Below are positions 41,601 to 54,059 of a DNA stretch of 64,000 bases, in pieces. Within the stretch, counting starts at the first letter, position 1. Each line of letters opens with the position of its first letter. The stretch is from Euryodendron excelsum (Eukaryota; Streptophyta; Magnoliopsida; Ericales; Pentaphylacaceae), in contig CM065389.1 of assembly GCA_033060915.1 (NCBI GenBank), positions 22,645,001-22,709,000 of the forward strand. The letters run 5' to 3'. The notes beneath the pieces were generated by a model. The model was not told the DNA's origin. It worked only from the letters and a program-made list of their open reading frames with translations, and did not search any database. The translations under genes and the position numbers were made by a program.

Positions 41601-43971
41601 CTTGAACCGGTTACTTTTCTCAAGAAAACCGACCATATGATCACAGCTCATACTGGGTTAAGGCAAAAGTCATAAGTAGGAATCAATGAGAAATGATAAA
41701 AAAGGGTGATTTCCGAGCAGATATAATGAGCAATGATGAAAAGGGCAATTTCCAAGAAGATATAATCAGCAACGATGAAACTAGTGATATTCAAGAAGTT
41801 ATGGCATCAAAGGCGCCTCTAGTAAAAACGATATTGTGTTTGTGGGGATCTTCAAAAGAAGATATTGTCATCCCAAAATATAAATGCAAAAGTTAGTATC
41901 TCCAAAAGTCAACTTAGCAACAAACTTCTTGATGAAAAAAAGAATCTTAAATTAGAAGGCAGAAAGCAGTCCAAAAGAACAACAAGAGTTTGAAGGAAAG
42001 AAGAAAGCAGGGAATGGAAGTTAAGTTGCCAAAGGTGATCATTGGTCTTTTAAAACCCCACAAGTGATAATGTTTGAGCCTTTCTACCCTTTTTATTCAT
42101 AAACCCCTTAACCTAGCCTACATTACAGTCCAAATTAAAGTCCTCTCTGATCAAAGAAAACTGCTTAGTCCAAATAAGCCTAAACAATACCAAGACAACT
42201 AGGATAAGGAAAGAGAACTGGAAGGGAATGCAATGGGCAATCTCATGCTCCAAGGTGTGCTCAGATGGTTTTGGTTTAAACGACCCACTAAAAGAAGATC
42301 TTTTGAGCCTAAATATCCCTTCATTTCTTACAACCCCTCAACCCAGCCTACATTACGGTCCTAAAAGAAGTCTTCTCAGATTGAGGGCTTAGCTGTTTAT
42401 CGCTCTGCAAAGGGCATGCGAGTTGTCGCTCTAGCCATGGTGGCATTTTGGAAATCTGAGAGAGAAAACCAAGTGAGATCAGAAAAACCCCAAACAGCAA
42501 CCTTGTAGAGAGTAGGGATAGGATAGCAAACCAAAAGGCTAAGATCCCCGGAGAATAGTACAAATGCTATCACATCCTGATAAGAATGGGACGAAACTAA
42601 ATGGGCAGAATCCTGGAAAGGAAAAAGAATCCTGAGAGTATGGGCCCTGGGGCAATCCTGGGACATTCTTTTGTAAATAGCTTATATACATGTTGTACTG
42701 ATGAATCCATGGCATGTATAACCTGTACATTCATTTAGATTCCTGTGTAGTTTGTATCTATTCATGCATTCAACTGCATTCATGTGTGAACCTGTTCATT
42801 TGTAAGGAAGTAGGTCATCCATTTAATTCAATTCTTACATAAATCTGTACATTTATCAAGAAAAAAAAAATGGGGGACATTACATTTAATTCTATTCCTG
42901 TATGTGCACTTATGCATTCATAAAAAAAATAGATCATGCATTTAATCCCATGTGCATTCAAATATATATATATGACACGGATTCACCCCTTACCAGGGCA
43001 TTCTTAGACTATTTTTGCACAAAAACTCACTCTATGTCTTTCTTTCTCTCTTAAATAGTAAACAAGGAACAAGAAAAAGTACAAAATAGAGCTAAAAAGC
43101 CACCACGCGATCTAGTAACCGCAGACATCTCCAACACTAGCATACAGCTCAGAAAGTTCATACTTCCCTAGCCAACAAGAAACAGAGAATGGGGCAACGG
43201 CTCACCCTCGACCTCCCTAATCAGCCTTGGACTTTCCCCAGAGGATTAGCATTTCGCCAGACAAAGTGCCGGTTCAAGAAACATCAAAACTCAACCTTGG
43301 ACTTCCCCAGAGTAGCAGCGTTTTGCCAGATAGAGTGCCAATTCAAGAGATACCATAAGTCAACCTTGGACTTTCCTAGAGGAGCAGCGTTTCGCCAGAC
43401 GGAGTGCCGGTTTAAGAAATATCAGAAATCAACCTTGCACTTCCCCAAAAGAGCAGCGTTTCACCAGACAGAGTGCTGGTTCAAGAAATATCATAAATTA
43501 AACTTGAATTTTTCCATAGGAGCAGCGTTTTGCCAGATGGAGTGTCGGTTTAAGAAAGACCATAAATCAATTTTGGACTTCCCTAAAGGAGCAGCGTTTC
43601 GCCAGACTGAGCATCGGTTCAAAAAATATTAGACGCCAACCTTGGATCCCCCCAAAGGAGTAGTGTTTCACCAGACGGAGTGCTAGTTCAAGAAGCGTCA
43701 ATTCCCCCAGAGGAGGAGTGTTTTGCCAGATGGAGTGTTAGTTCAAGAAGCGTCAATTCTCCTAAAGAAGCATTGTTCTACCAGATGGAGCGCCAGTTCA
43801 AAGAGCATTAATTTCTCCAGAGGAGTATCATTTTACCAAACAAAATACCAAGCATCGACCACCTACTTGAGGTAACTATTCTCTGGATTCCAATTCTTCC
43901 AGTCCCTCTGATCGCCTCGCGGTCAACATGGGACTCTTACTTTATCATTTTTAGTCTTTGACAAGTGAAGA
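38618..43971 (+). mobile_element. Complete non-coding interior (LARD-like) between two LTRs
   Basis: About 5.35 kb from primer site to polypurine tract with no gag, protease, reverse transcriptase or integrase motif in any frame. The longest plus frames (39978-40322, 43189-43632) are a leader frame without recognisable domains and a tandem repeat. Its left half matches 1-2562 and 7336-8390 and its right half matches 21510-34462, so it is the reference copy for the interior. It preserves both empty sites (41571-41575 and 42418-42422). Large internal regions without genes are typical of LARD-type non-autonomous elements. Confidence 0.88.
43189..43830 (+). repeat. ~69-bp tandem repeat with open 23-residue repeat frame
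   Basis: The tandem units begin at about 43215. An ATG at 43189 opens 147 codons of a 23-residue repeat of the type 'LDFPRGAAFRQTECRFKKYHKS' ending at 43632; the paralogue has a similar ATG at 33872 and 92 codons. Units after 43632 go out of frame. It may be a repeat-generated frame rather than a protein; no family recognised. Confidence 0.75.
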
Positions 43972-43986
43972 CAGAAAAAGAGGGGC
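43972..43986 (+). other. Polypurine tract
   Basis: AGAAAAAGAGGGGCA just before the LTR start at 43990. Confidence 0.88.
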
Positions 43987-44812
43987 AGCTGTAAGCACCC
44001 CATTTTTGCCCACTTGGCAATCTCCAGCCTGACTGGGCTCATTTTCACGCATCACATGTATATTCAGACTCTAACCCGACTTCTTAACTCCAATTTAGTC
44101 CACCGATTGCTTCCCAGGCCCGTAGGGCCCACTTGAAGCAAAATAACCGTTTTGTCCCTAGGCGTCCGAGCTCTCCGAGAACCACATTGGCTCTGGGTAT
44201 CAAACTGGTAATTCCCCAAGAATACTTCTTATAGCATCCCTGGCCTTCTGATATAGTTCAATATCATTCCGAGTCAGTTCCGGCAAACCCAGTGCAAAAT
44301 GACTATTTTGCCCCTAGCGGACCGATCGCCTTTTCCAACCACACCGGCTCTGGGTATCAAACTGGTAACCTGTGGGAACATTCTAAATAATGTTTCCAAA
44401 CCTCGAGTCTTCTTCCGGGACATTCTGAGTTCGTCCTGACAACTTTTCGTCTAGTTGACCTTTTTACCCCTAATGGCCCGATCAACCCTTCTAACAAATC
44501 TTGTAATCGTTTTTCAATTCCTTTGTCCCCGAGACATTATTCTAAGGGTTCCTGTCCCTTTTCGGCTCTCCGAGTCATTTTCGGCCCCTTTAATTCATTC
44601 CCAGACCTTCCGGAGTCACTCCTAGTGAAGCCAAGCTAAAAATTACATGGTAGTCACTAGTACAGGCACCCAAATCTTCTAAAGATACATTGCTTGCCGA
44701 TCTTAAACATTTCCTAAATGGCTGTAGTGGCACCAAGCCAAAAAAATGGCCTGGCGCCACTCCTAGTGGCATTAGTGTAATTTTTGGCCAAGCACCAGTG
44801 CATTCCTCTCTC

Positions 44813-44820
44813 TATAAATA
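44813..44820 (+). promoter_or_regulatory. LTR TATA box
   Basis: TATAAATA; the following context CGTAGCTTCTTCC is slightly diverged from the other copies. Confidence 0.65.
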
Positions 44821-46354
44821 CGTAGCTTCTTCCAGCGTGAAAAAGGTCTGCAAACTCAGTCTGAAAACCCTAATATTCGATATACAGAGCTCGTAGCCTC
44901 CCTAAACCCTAGCTTCTCTAGGTTTTCCAAACCCTAGGCACCATACACAAACCCTAGCCTCCTATACACTCATACACACTCCTATACACTTATACACTAG
45001 CCTCAACCCTCCATTAAAGACTTGAAGTGCTGCAATTCGAAGCTCCTGAAGATCGAAGAAGAGTTCCCAAAGATCAAGACGAAGACTGAAGTGAAGTGAA
45101 GACCCAAAAAAAGCAAGGCGCGCAAAGCAAAGCAAAATAAACAAGACATACGGTAGGCTTTCTCTTTAAGTTTACGCATCTTCCCCCTCTCTTCTCCCTC
45201 CAAACTCACTTAGGTTTTCTTTTATTTTAATCCCTCATCTTCTCCCCCCCCCCCTTCTTTGCATGCTTGAAACAACGGGATTCCCGATCCATGTGTAGGA
45301 TTAGGCTATTGGAATGTCACCATGTCGGGGGCTTTCTTTTAGTCTAACCGGAGACCATGTGGGTTCGGCCACCTTGATTATGTGGTGAAACCTTTAACCT
45401 TGTATGTTCACGACCCCAACTTGCATTGTGCATATCATGATCTTCCATTCTTCTAAAAATCGTTTTCAAACTCGTTTTCAAAATTTGCATTAAACTTGTT
45501 TTCAAAATTGCATCAAAATCTTCTGTTTCAAAACTTGTTTTCAAAATCACAATCCAAGGGTGATTCTAGCCTTTTTATGGTTAGGGTTGTTTTAGGAAAG
45601 TGTTACATTTAAAGTAACCAATATGGTCCATATTTTTAAAACATTGTTGTTTTCAAAACCACTATCTTAAAGTGGTTCTAACCTTCTTATGGTTAGAATC
45701 GCTTTAGGAAAGTGAGATATTTTTATAAACTTTCTAAAAACTCTCTTTTCAAATCTCTCTTTCTAAAAACCTCTTTTTCAATATATTTCCCAATTCCCTT
45801 CCAAAATTGTTTTCAAAAGCTTCCTCAAAAAATTTATTTTTCAAAAACTCCTTTTCAATCTCTTTCCAAAAACTCTCTCAAAGTTTTACTTTCCAAAAAC
45901 TCATTTCTAAAAGCTCTCTTCAAAATTCCTATCCTAAAAACACTCCCTAGGTTTCCTTCTTAGAAAACTCCCTCCCCATAATCTTTTTCCTAAAAACTCT
46001 TTCTAACAATCTCCTTTCAAAGATCCCCGTCCAAAAACTCTTTTTTTCCAAAATTCACTTTCTAAAAAGACTTCTCCTTAGGATTTCCTTCTAAAAATCT
46101 TCCTTTCCAAAATCTCTTTTCATTGTGCCCAAGTCAAGCCCTAGAACCCACCATTAGGAAACCCTAATTTTCTTTCCAAAAACATGATTTTCGAACTTGC
46201 CTTAAAACCTAGGTTTCCAAAATCTCCCTTTTCACATCCAAACTATATATTTTCAAAACCTATTTTCTACATCGAAACTATAGTCCTCCAAATCTAGGGT
46301 TTCTAAAACTTTCCTTCCAAATCCATGTCAAATCAAATCTTCCCTTTAGGAAAC

Positions 46355-49300
46355 TGTCACGCCCAAATTTTTCGCACTCGAGGAATACACACACAAGTGG
46401 GAAAAACACTGTACTCTCTCGTTAGAACTCACCCTCTTAGAAGAATGAGTGCGACTAGGTTTGAATTGAAAATTGATTTGAATGAAGGGCTTTTAGAAAA
46501 TATTTGGAGTCGCCACCTAACTTGATTAAGGTGAGTTAGGTCACCTAAAAAGTAAGCATAATCCGAAAACTACACTTAGGGTTTTGGAAAAGGTTTTTTT
46601 GAAAATACCACCTCAAGAGAGGGTTTTTAAGAAAAACAGGTTGTTTGGCAACCTTTGGAAAACATTTAACCCTTTTTTGAAAATAACTCCTTTTGGTCTT
46701 TGAAATCAGTGATTCGGAGATTGGTTACGTGCAAGGAAGACGCACTAAGCCATCACCCTACCCCGCCCTTTCGGTACCTACATGTCAATCTACCCTAGAT
46801 TCACCTATGAGAGTCTTTAACTAACTATTGTTTAATCCTAACCACTTTATAAAATGATGTTTAAAAAGATATGATGCATGAGATGCAAGTGTAAGATAAA
46901 AGAGAGTTGGAAAATAGATTTGGAAAGAAATTTTAAAAAGACATTGATTTGATTTGAAAGAGATTTGAAAAAACAGACTTGGAATTGGAAAGTTTAAGAA
47001 ATTGGAAATTGAGATTTGAAAATAGATTTTTTGGAAATTGGAAATAGAACATAGAATTGGAAATTGGAAAGCAGTTATAGAATTTGAGATTTGGAAAATG
47101 TGGAGTTTGAAAATTGAAAAATGTGGACACCACACCCATGAGGGTTGTCTACGTATCCTTTTGGAGGAATCAGGTTAGTCGTAGTTCGGACAAGAGTCCG
47201 ATAGAAAATAGAAGAGTTGATTTGGAAAGAAAAGAAGGATTGGATTTGACTTGGAAAGATTTTAGAGAAGAATTGACTTGAATATTTGGACTTTGAAGAT
47301 TAGGAAAGCTTGGGATTTTGGAAAGATTCGAATTTGGAAAGTTCGGATTAGGAAAATTTCGAAATAGGAAAGTGTCATTTTAGGAAAGTTTTCGAATTAG
47401 GAAAGTTTCATTTTTGGAAAGTTTTGAATTGGGTAAGTTTTAACTTAGGAAAGTTTTGAATTAGGAAGGCTTCAACTTAGGAAAGTTTTGAATTAGGAAG
47501 GTTTCAACTTAGGAAAGTTTTGAAATAGGGAAGTTTTGAAAATTGGAAAGTTTAGAAAACAAGGGAGTTTTGGATTTGGAAAAAGTTGGAGTTTAGGAAG
47601 CTTAGAATTTACAAAGGTTAGAGGTTTAGAAAGATTTAACTTAAGAAAGTTTTGAATTCAGAAAGATTTGAAATTTAGAAAGTTTAAGATTTTGAAAGTT
47701 TTAGAGAAAATCTTGAGATTAGGAAAAGTTTGAGTTTAGGAAAGATTTGAAAACTTAGGTTTGAGAAGTTAAGATTTGAAAAGAGGGTAGAATTAGGAAA
47801 AGGTTGAATTAGGAAAGATTTGGAAGTTGAATTTTAAAATTTAGGAAAGATTTTTATGTTCAAGTTTTGGAAACTTAAGATCTAGGAAAGGAGAAGATTA
47901 GGAAGGAGTTGAATTAGGAAAGATTTGGACTAGGAAGGGTTAAGATTCCTATTTCCTAAAACAAGAGATTGGATTTTGTTTCTAAAAAGAAGTATTTGAG
48001 TTTCCAAAAACGGTGGATTGGATCTAGTTTCCTAAACAGGAAGATTGGATTTGGGCAAGGATTTGGAAAGGGAAAGTTTTAGAAATCCTAGATTTGGAAA
48101 GCTATAGTTTTGACATAGAAAAGAGGTTTTGAAAATATGTATAGTTTAGACATGGAAAGGAAGATTTTGGAAACCTAGGTTTTAAGGCAAGTTTGAAAAC
48201 CATATTTTTGGAAAGAAAAATTAGGGTTTCCTAATCGTTAGCTCTAGGGCTTGACTTGGGTTCTAAGAAAAGAGTTTTTGGAAAGTGTGTTTTTTGGAAA
48301 CAAGTTTTTGGACGGAAATCCTAGAGAGGAGTTTCTAGAGGGAAGATTTTGGAAAAGAGAGTTTTTTAGAAAGATTTTTGGAACGAAATTGTTGGAAAGA
48401 GTTTTTAGAAAGAGATTTAGGGAGTATTTTCTAAGAAGGAAACCTAGGGAGTGTTTTTAGGAAAGTGGATTTTGAAGAGAGCATTTTGGGAAAGAGTTGA
48501 AAAGAGAGTTTTTGAAAAATAGATTTTTGGAGGGAGTTTTTGAAAACAACTTTGGAAAGTAGAGTCTTAGGAAAGTATGTTGAAAAAGAGATTTTTAGGA
48601 AGAGAGACTTTTGAAAAGAGAGTTTTTAGAAGGTATAAAAATGTCTCACTTTCCTAAAGCGATTCTAACCATAAGAAGGCCAGAACCACTTTAAAAAAGT
48701 GGTTTTGAAAACAATAAGATTTGAAAATATGGACCATAAAAGTCACTTTGAATGTAACACTTTCCTAAAGCAACCCTAGCCATGGAAAGACTGGAATCAC
48801 CCTAGGATTGTGATTTTGAAAACATGTTTTGAAAAAGGGGATTTTGATGCAATTTTGAAAACAAGTTTGAAAATAATTTTGAAAATAACTTTGAAAATGA
48901 TTTTTGAAAGATGCAAGATCATGATATACACAATGCAATTTTGGGGTCGTGAACATACAAGGTTAAGGCTTCACCACATAATCAACAGGGCCGGACTCAC
49001 GTGGTCTCCGGTTAGACTAAAAGAAAGCCCCCGACACAGTGACCCTCCAATAGTCCAATCCTACACATGGACCGGGAATCTCCTTGTTTTAAGCATGCAA
49101 AGAAAGGGGGGGAAAGAGATGGGAGATTAAAATAGAGAAAACCCAAGTGGGTTAGGAGAGAGAAGAGAAATGGGGGAAGTGTGAAAATTTGAAGAGAGAG
49201 CCTACCGTATGTCTTGTTTATTTTGCGCGCCTTGCTTGTCTTCGGTCTTCGTCTTCAATCTCCAAGAGTTGCCTTCAATCTTCAAACTTTAGATTATAGC

Positions 49301-51627
49301 TCTTCAAGTCTTCAAAGGAGAGTTGAAGGCTAGTGTGTGAGTGTATGGGGGTGTGTATGAGTGTATAGGAGGCTAGGGTTTAGTGTATGGTGGCTAAGGT
49401 TTAGAAAACCTAAGGAAGTTAGGGTTTAAGAAGTGTTCGAGCTTTGTATATCGAATATTGATGTTTTTAGACTGAGTTTGCGGACCCCTTTCACGCTGGA
49501 GGAGGCTCTGTTTTTATAGAGGTGGGATGACCTGGCGCCTGTTGCAATGGTGCCAGGCCAAACATTACACTAGCGCCACTAGGAGTGGCGCCAGGCCATT
49601 TTTTGGCTTGGCACCACTACTAGTAACGCCAGCCATTTAGGAAATGTTTAAGGTCGGCAAACAACGTATCTTTGACTAGATTTGGGTGCCTGTACTAGTG
49701 ATTACCATGCAATTTTGAGCCTGGCTTCACTAGGAGTAACTCCGGAAAGTCCGGGAATGATTTGAAGAGGCCGGGAATGACCCAGATGGCCGAAAAAGAG
49801 CAGGAACACTTAGAATAGTGTCACGGAGGTATTTGACTTGAAAAATGAGGATAGAATGTGTTGGAAGGGTTGATCAGGCCTTTAGGGGCAAAACAGTCAA
49901 TCGAATCAGGAAGCTGTCGGGACGAACTCAGACTGTCCCGAAAGAAGACTTATGATTTGGAAACATTATTAAGAATGTTCCCAAAGGTTTTCGGTTTGAT
50001 ACCCAGAGCCGGTTTGGTCGGAAAAGGTGACCGGCCCACCACGGGCAAAACGGTCATTTTGCACTGGGTTTGCCGGAACTGACTAGGAAATATCCGAAAG
50101 GATAAAGAAAGGTTGAGGATACTATAAAAAGCATTCTCAGGAAGTTACCGGTTTGATACCCAGAGCCGGTGTGGTCGAAAAAGGAGATCGGTCCACCAGG
50201 GGCAAAACGGTCATTTGGTACCGGGTTGACCGGAACTGACTCGAAATGATCCGGAAAGGTAGAGGAAGGTTGAGAATACTATAACAAGTATCTCAGAAGG
50301 TTACTGGTTTGATACCCAGAGCCAGTGTGGTTCCCGGGGCGTTCGGATGCCTAGGGGCGAAATGGTCATTTTGACAGGAAAGTTTGAGAAAAGGCCCAAA
50401 GGGCAGTTTGGTCATTTTTCACCGAAGTGTGCTAGCAAGCACTGGTGTTGACCTGGGTTTTGAGTGTTTTCGCCACTCTGGCGGCGGTCGTCGTGACACA
50501 GGGATTTGTTGGCAATTCCTTATATCGACCTGTTTGCGAGTATTTCTGCTACTCTAACAATTGCGATGTTTGCAAGTATTTTCGCTACTCTGACGGTTCG
50601 CGATCATTTCCCAGACTGCCTGATCTCGGGAAGCTGCTAAAGGGACTTAGCACCTGAGAAGTCACCTTTCTCAAAAGGCGTGCCTAAACGGACATTTTTG
50701 CATTGGCGGGCTAGCAGGCGCCAAAGGTGGACCGTTCTACCATCTAGGGGACTTGGGGTCTCGTCTCGGTCGACAGGTTTAAAGGGACTTTTCATTTCGA
50801 AGAGATTTTCTTCAAAAAATGTGCCGGACCGTCTCAAGGAATAAACTGTCGCGAGAGTGGGATTGGAATTGGAAAGGGGTCTTATTGTATTCGAAAAGAC
50901 GTGCTTGACCGTCTCGAGGAATTAACTGTCTCGAGAGAGGGATTGGAATTTGGAAAGGGAACTTACTGTCTTCAAAAAGACGAGCCTGACCATCTCGAGG
51001 AATCAACTGTCTCGAGAGAGGGATTGGAATTTGGAAAGGGGACTTACTGTCTTCGAAAAGACGTGCCTGACCGTCTCGAGGAATCAACTGTCTCGAGAGA
51101 GGGATTGGAATTTGGAAAGGGGACTTATTGTCTTCGGAAAGGTGTGCCTGATCATCTCGAGGAATCAACTGTCTCGAGAGAGGGATTGGAATTTGGAAAG
51201 GGGACTTACCGTCTTCGAAAAGACGTGCCTGATTTGGAATAGATTTACCATCTTGAGGAATAAACTGTCTCGAGAGGGGGATTGGAATTGGAAAGGGGTC
51301 TTATCGTCTTCGGAAAGACATGCCTGATTTGGAATTTGGAAAAGGGACTTACCGTCTTCGGAAAGGCGAGCCTGATTTGGAATAGATTTACCGTCTCTAG
51401 GAATCAACTGTCTCGAGAGAGGGATTGGAATTGGAATTGGAAAGGACAATGCCCCCTAAGGACATTTTGGTCATTTTGCATCTATTTGGGCCTGGTGGGC
51501 CCGTGAAGCGATGGATAGACTGGATTTAGACTTGGAGTTAATTTTGATCGGAATACGTCCATATTGACTTGAGTACAAGTCTGGACAGAGCGTAGACTGC
51601 CGAGCGGTCAAAAACGGGGTGCTTACA
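46355..51627 (-). mobile_element. Solo LTR with exact GAAAC target duplication, nested in an LTR
   Basis: Plus-strand ends TGTCACGCCC and GGGGTGCTTACA, 5273 bp, minus sense. Flanked by GAAAC at 46350-46354 and 51628-51632. The matching uninterrupted place in the sister LTR is around 36812-36818. TATA-like box at 49511-49518 (TATAAAAA). U3 holds a tandem ~81-bp array (50820-51440). Open frames of about 113-138 codons there come from the repeat length (27 codons) and are not genes. Confidence 0.96.
50820..51440 (-). repeat. ~81-bp tandem array in U3
   Basis: CCGTCTCGAGGAATCAACTG and TCTCGAGAGAGGGATTGGAA recur at about 50908, 50988, 51069 and 51150, with weaker copies on each side. Each unit also has a CGTCTT/AAGACG hairpin. 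Related shorter arrays: 26565-26985 and 54225-54385. Confidence 0.9.
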
Positions 51628-53407
51628 GAAACCAAATCCAATTTTTGCCCTTTTGGAAACTAAATCCAATCTCCCGTTTAGGAAACTAAATTCAATCCTC
51701 CATTTTTTGAAACAAAATCAAAACACTTCTTCTTAGGAGAAAAATTCAAATTTTTCCTAATTCAACTCCTTCCTAATCTTCTACTTTTTAAATCTTAAGT
51801 TTCCAAAACTTGAACAAAAAAATCTTTCCTAAATTTTAAAACTCAACTTCCACATCTTTCCTAATTCAACCCTTTCCTAATTCTATCCCTCTCCAAATCT
51901 TAACTTTCCAAATTTAAGTTTTCAAATCTTTCTATAACTCAAAACATTTCCTAATCTCAAGATTTTCTAAAACTAAAACTCTAAAACTTTCTAAATCCTA
52001 AAATTTCTAAATTTTGAATCTTTCCAAATCCAAAGCTTTCCAAATTTGAAACTTTCTTAAGTTAAAACTTTCTAAATCCCAAACCTTCTAAATTCTAAAC
52101 CTTTCTTATTTTAAACTTTCCCAATTCAAATTTTTCTTAAATCATAAACCTTTCCTATTTCAAAACTTGCTTAACTTGCTTCAAGCGAACATTTCCTATT
52201 TCAAAACCTTTCTTAAAATGAAACTTTCCTAATTTCAAAACTTTCCTAATTCGAAACCTTTCTTAAAATGAAACTTTCCTATTTTGAAACTTTCCTAATT
52301 CGAACCTTTCCTAAATCTAATCTTTTCTAAAACTCTTTCAAGTCAAGTCGAATCTTTCTTAAATCCTTCCAAGTCAAATCTTTCCTAAGTCTCCTCTCTT
52401 TCCTAAGTCTAGATTTCCTAAACCTCAATCTTTCCAAAAACAAGTCCAAATCTTTCTTCCAAGTTCTATCTTTCTCAATCAAAGTCTAATCTTTTCAATT
52501 CCAAATTTCAAATTCTAATCTCCTATTCTAAGTTTAAATCAAATCCTTTTTCCAATCAAAATCTCTTTCTTCCAATCCAACCTTCTATCTTCTATCAGAC
52601 TCTTGTTCGAAATACGACTGACCGGATTCCTCTAAAAAGATACGTAGGTAACCCTCATGAGTGCGGTTACAACTTCTTTCAAATCTCTAATTTCACCACC
52701 TTTTTCAAATTTCAAATTCTATGATCTATTTCAAACTTTCAATTCCAAATTTCAATTTCCAAATCTCTATTTCCAATCTCCAAAACTTTCTTTCCAATTT
52801 CAAACTTCAATTTCTCTTTTCCAAATCTATTTTCTAAACATTCTCTTTCTATTGCATTTGCATAATATGCATCATGTTAGTTTCTTTTGAAAAATTACTT
52901 TTTCTAAAGTGGATAGGATTGAACATTTGTTAGTTGAAGACTCTCATAGGCAAATTTAGGATAAATAGACATGTAGGTACCACAAGGGCGGGGTAGGGTG
53001 ATGGCTTAATACGTCTTCCCTATACGTAACAAACCTCTGAACCTAGATCACTGTGTTCAAAGACCAAAAATGGAGTTTATTTTCTAAAAAGGGCTTAAAT
53101 GTTTTCCAAAGGTTGCCAAACAACCTATTTTCTTAAAAACCCTCTCTTGAGGACGTTTTCCAAAACCTTTTTCAAAAAACCCTAAGTGTAGTATTCGGAT
53201 TATGCTTAGTTTTTAGGTGACCTAACTCACCTTAATTAAGTTAGGTTGCAACTCCTAATTGTTTTCCAAAAGCCCTTTACTCAAATCTATTTTCCATTCA
53301 AACCTAGTCGCACTCATTCTTCTAGGAGGGTGAGTTCTAACGAGAGAGTACAGTGTTTTTTTCGTTTGTGTGTGTATTCCTCGAGTGCAAAAAATCTGGG
53401 CGCGACA

Positions 53408-53841
53408 TAGTTCAATCCTAATTTCCTAATCTTCCAATTCGAATTCTAACTCAATTCCTTTTTCTAATCAAAACCTTCTATTTTCAATCGAACTCTTGTC
53501 CAAACTATGACTGACCTGATTCCTCAAAAAGGATACGTAGGCAACCCTCATGGGTGCGGTCACAACCTTTTTTTTAAATATTCAATTCCACATCTTTTTT
53601 TTCAACTTCCAATTCCATGATCTATTTTCAACTTCTACTTTCAAATTTCTATTTCCAAATTTCTATTTCAATCTCCAAAACTTTCTTTTAAAATTAAATC
53701 TATCTTTTCAAATCTCTTTTCAAATTAAATCAAGTTCTTTTTAAATCTATTTCCAAATCTATTTTCAAACTCTCTTTTCTTGCACTTGCATATCATGCAT
53801 TATTCTTTTAAAATTTTTTTTTGCTAAAGTGGATAGTTTTG
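53408..53841 (+). mobile_element. 5'-truncated LTR fragment, left of nested solo LTR
   Basis: Starts abruptly inside the LTR low-complexity tract and continues through the conserved CGACTGACCTGATTCC segment to AAAGTGGATAGTTTTG. It resumes at 59395. Confidence 0.85.
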
Positions 53842-54059
53842 TGTAAGCACCCCATTTTTGACCGCTCGGCAGTCTACACTCCGTCCAGACTTGTTTTCAA
53901 GTCATTTTGGGCATATTCCTATCGGATCCAATTCCCTAGGTCCAGATTTCATCTTTCCATCGCTTCGCAGGCCTATCAGGCCCAAACAGAGGCAAAATGA
54001 CCAAAATGCCCTTAGGGGCATTGTCCTTTCTTATTCCAATTCCAATACCTCTCGAGAGA

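Larger units (their letters stand above)
43990..53407 (+). mobile_element. 3' LTR split by a nested solo LTR
   Basis: LTR from TGTAAGCACCCC (43990) to GGGCGCGACA (53407). Removing the nested LTR and one GAAAC (46355-51632) leaves 4140 bp, closely matching the 4117-bp LTR at 34480-38596. TATA box at 44813-44820. The first ~180 bases differ from the other LTR at roughly one position in ten by eye, so the pair is not recent. Directly right of it is a 5'-truncated LTR fragment. Confidence 0.92.

Noticed and set aside
41693..41896. 67-codon acidic repeat frame as a gene
   Set aside because: Three 13-residue units, but the paralogue at 27455 closes shortly after the repeat and there is no other support.
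50901..51449. Overlapping open frames of about 74-125 codons on both strands
   Set aside because: They lie in an ~81-bp tandem array in U3; 81 is a multiple of three, so several frames stay open on both strands at once.
34480..53407. Single intact element with two LTRs and target duplication
   Set aside because: Flanks GCCAT and TAGTT do not match and the left LTR is preceded by a polypurine tract, so it is part of a recombined array.
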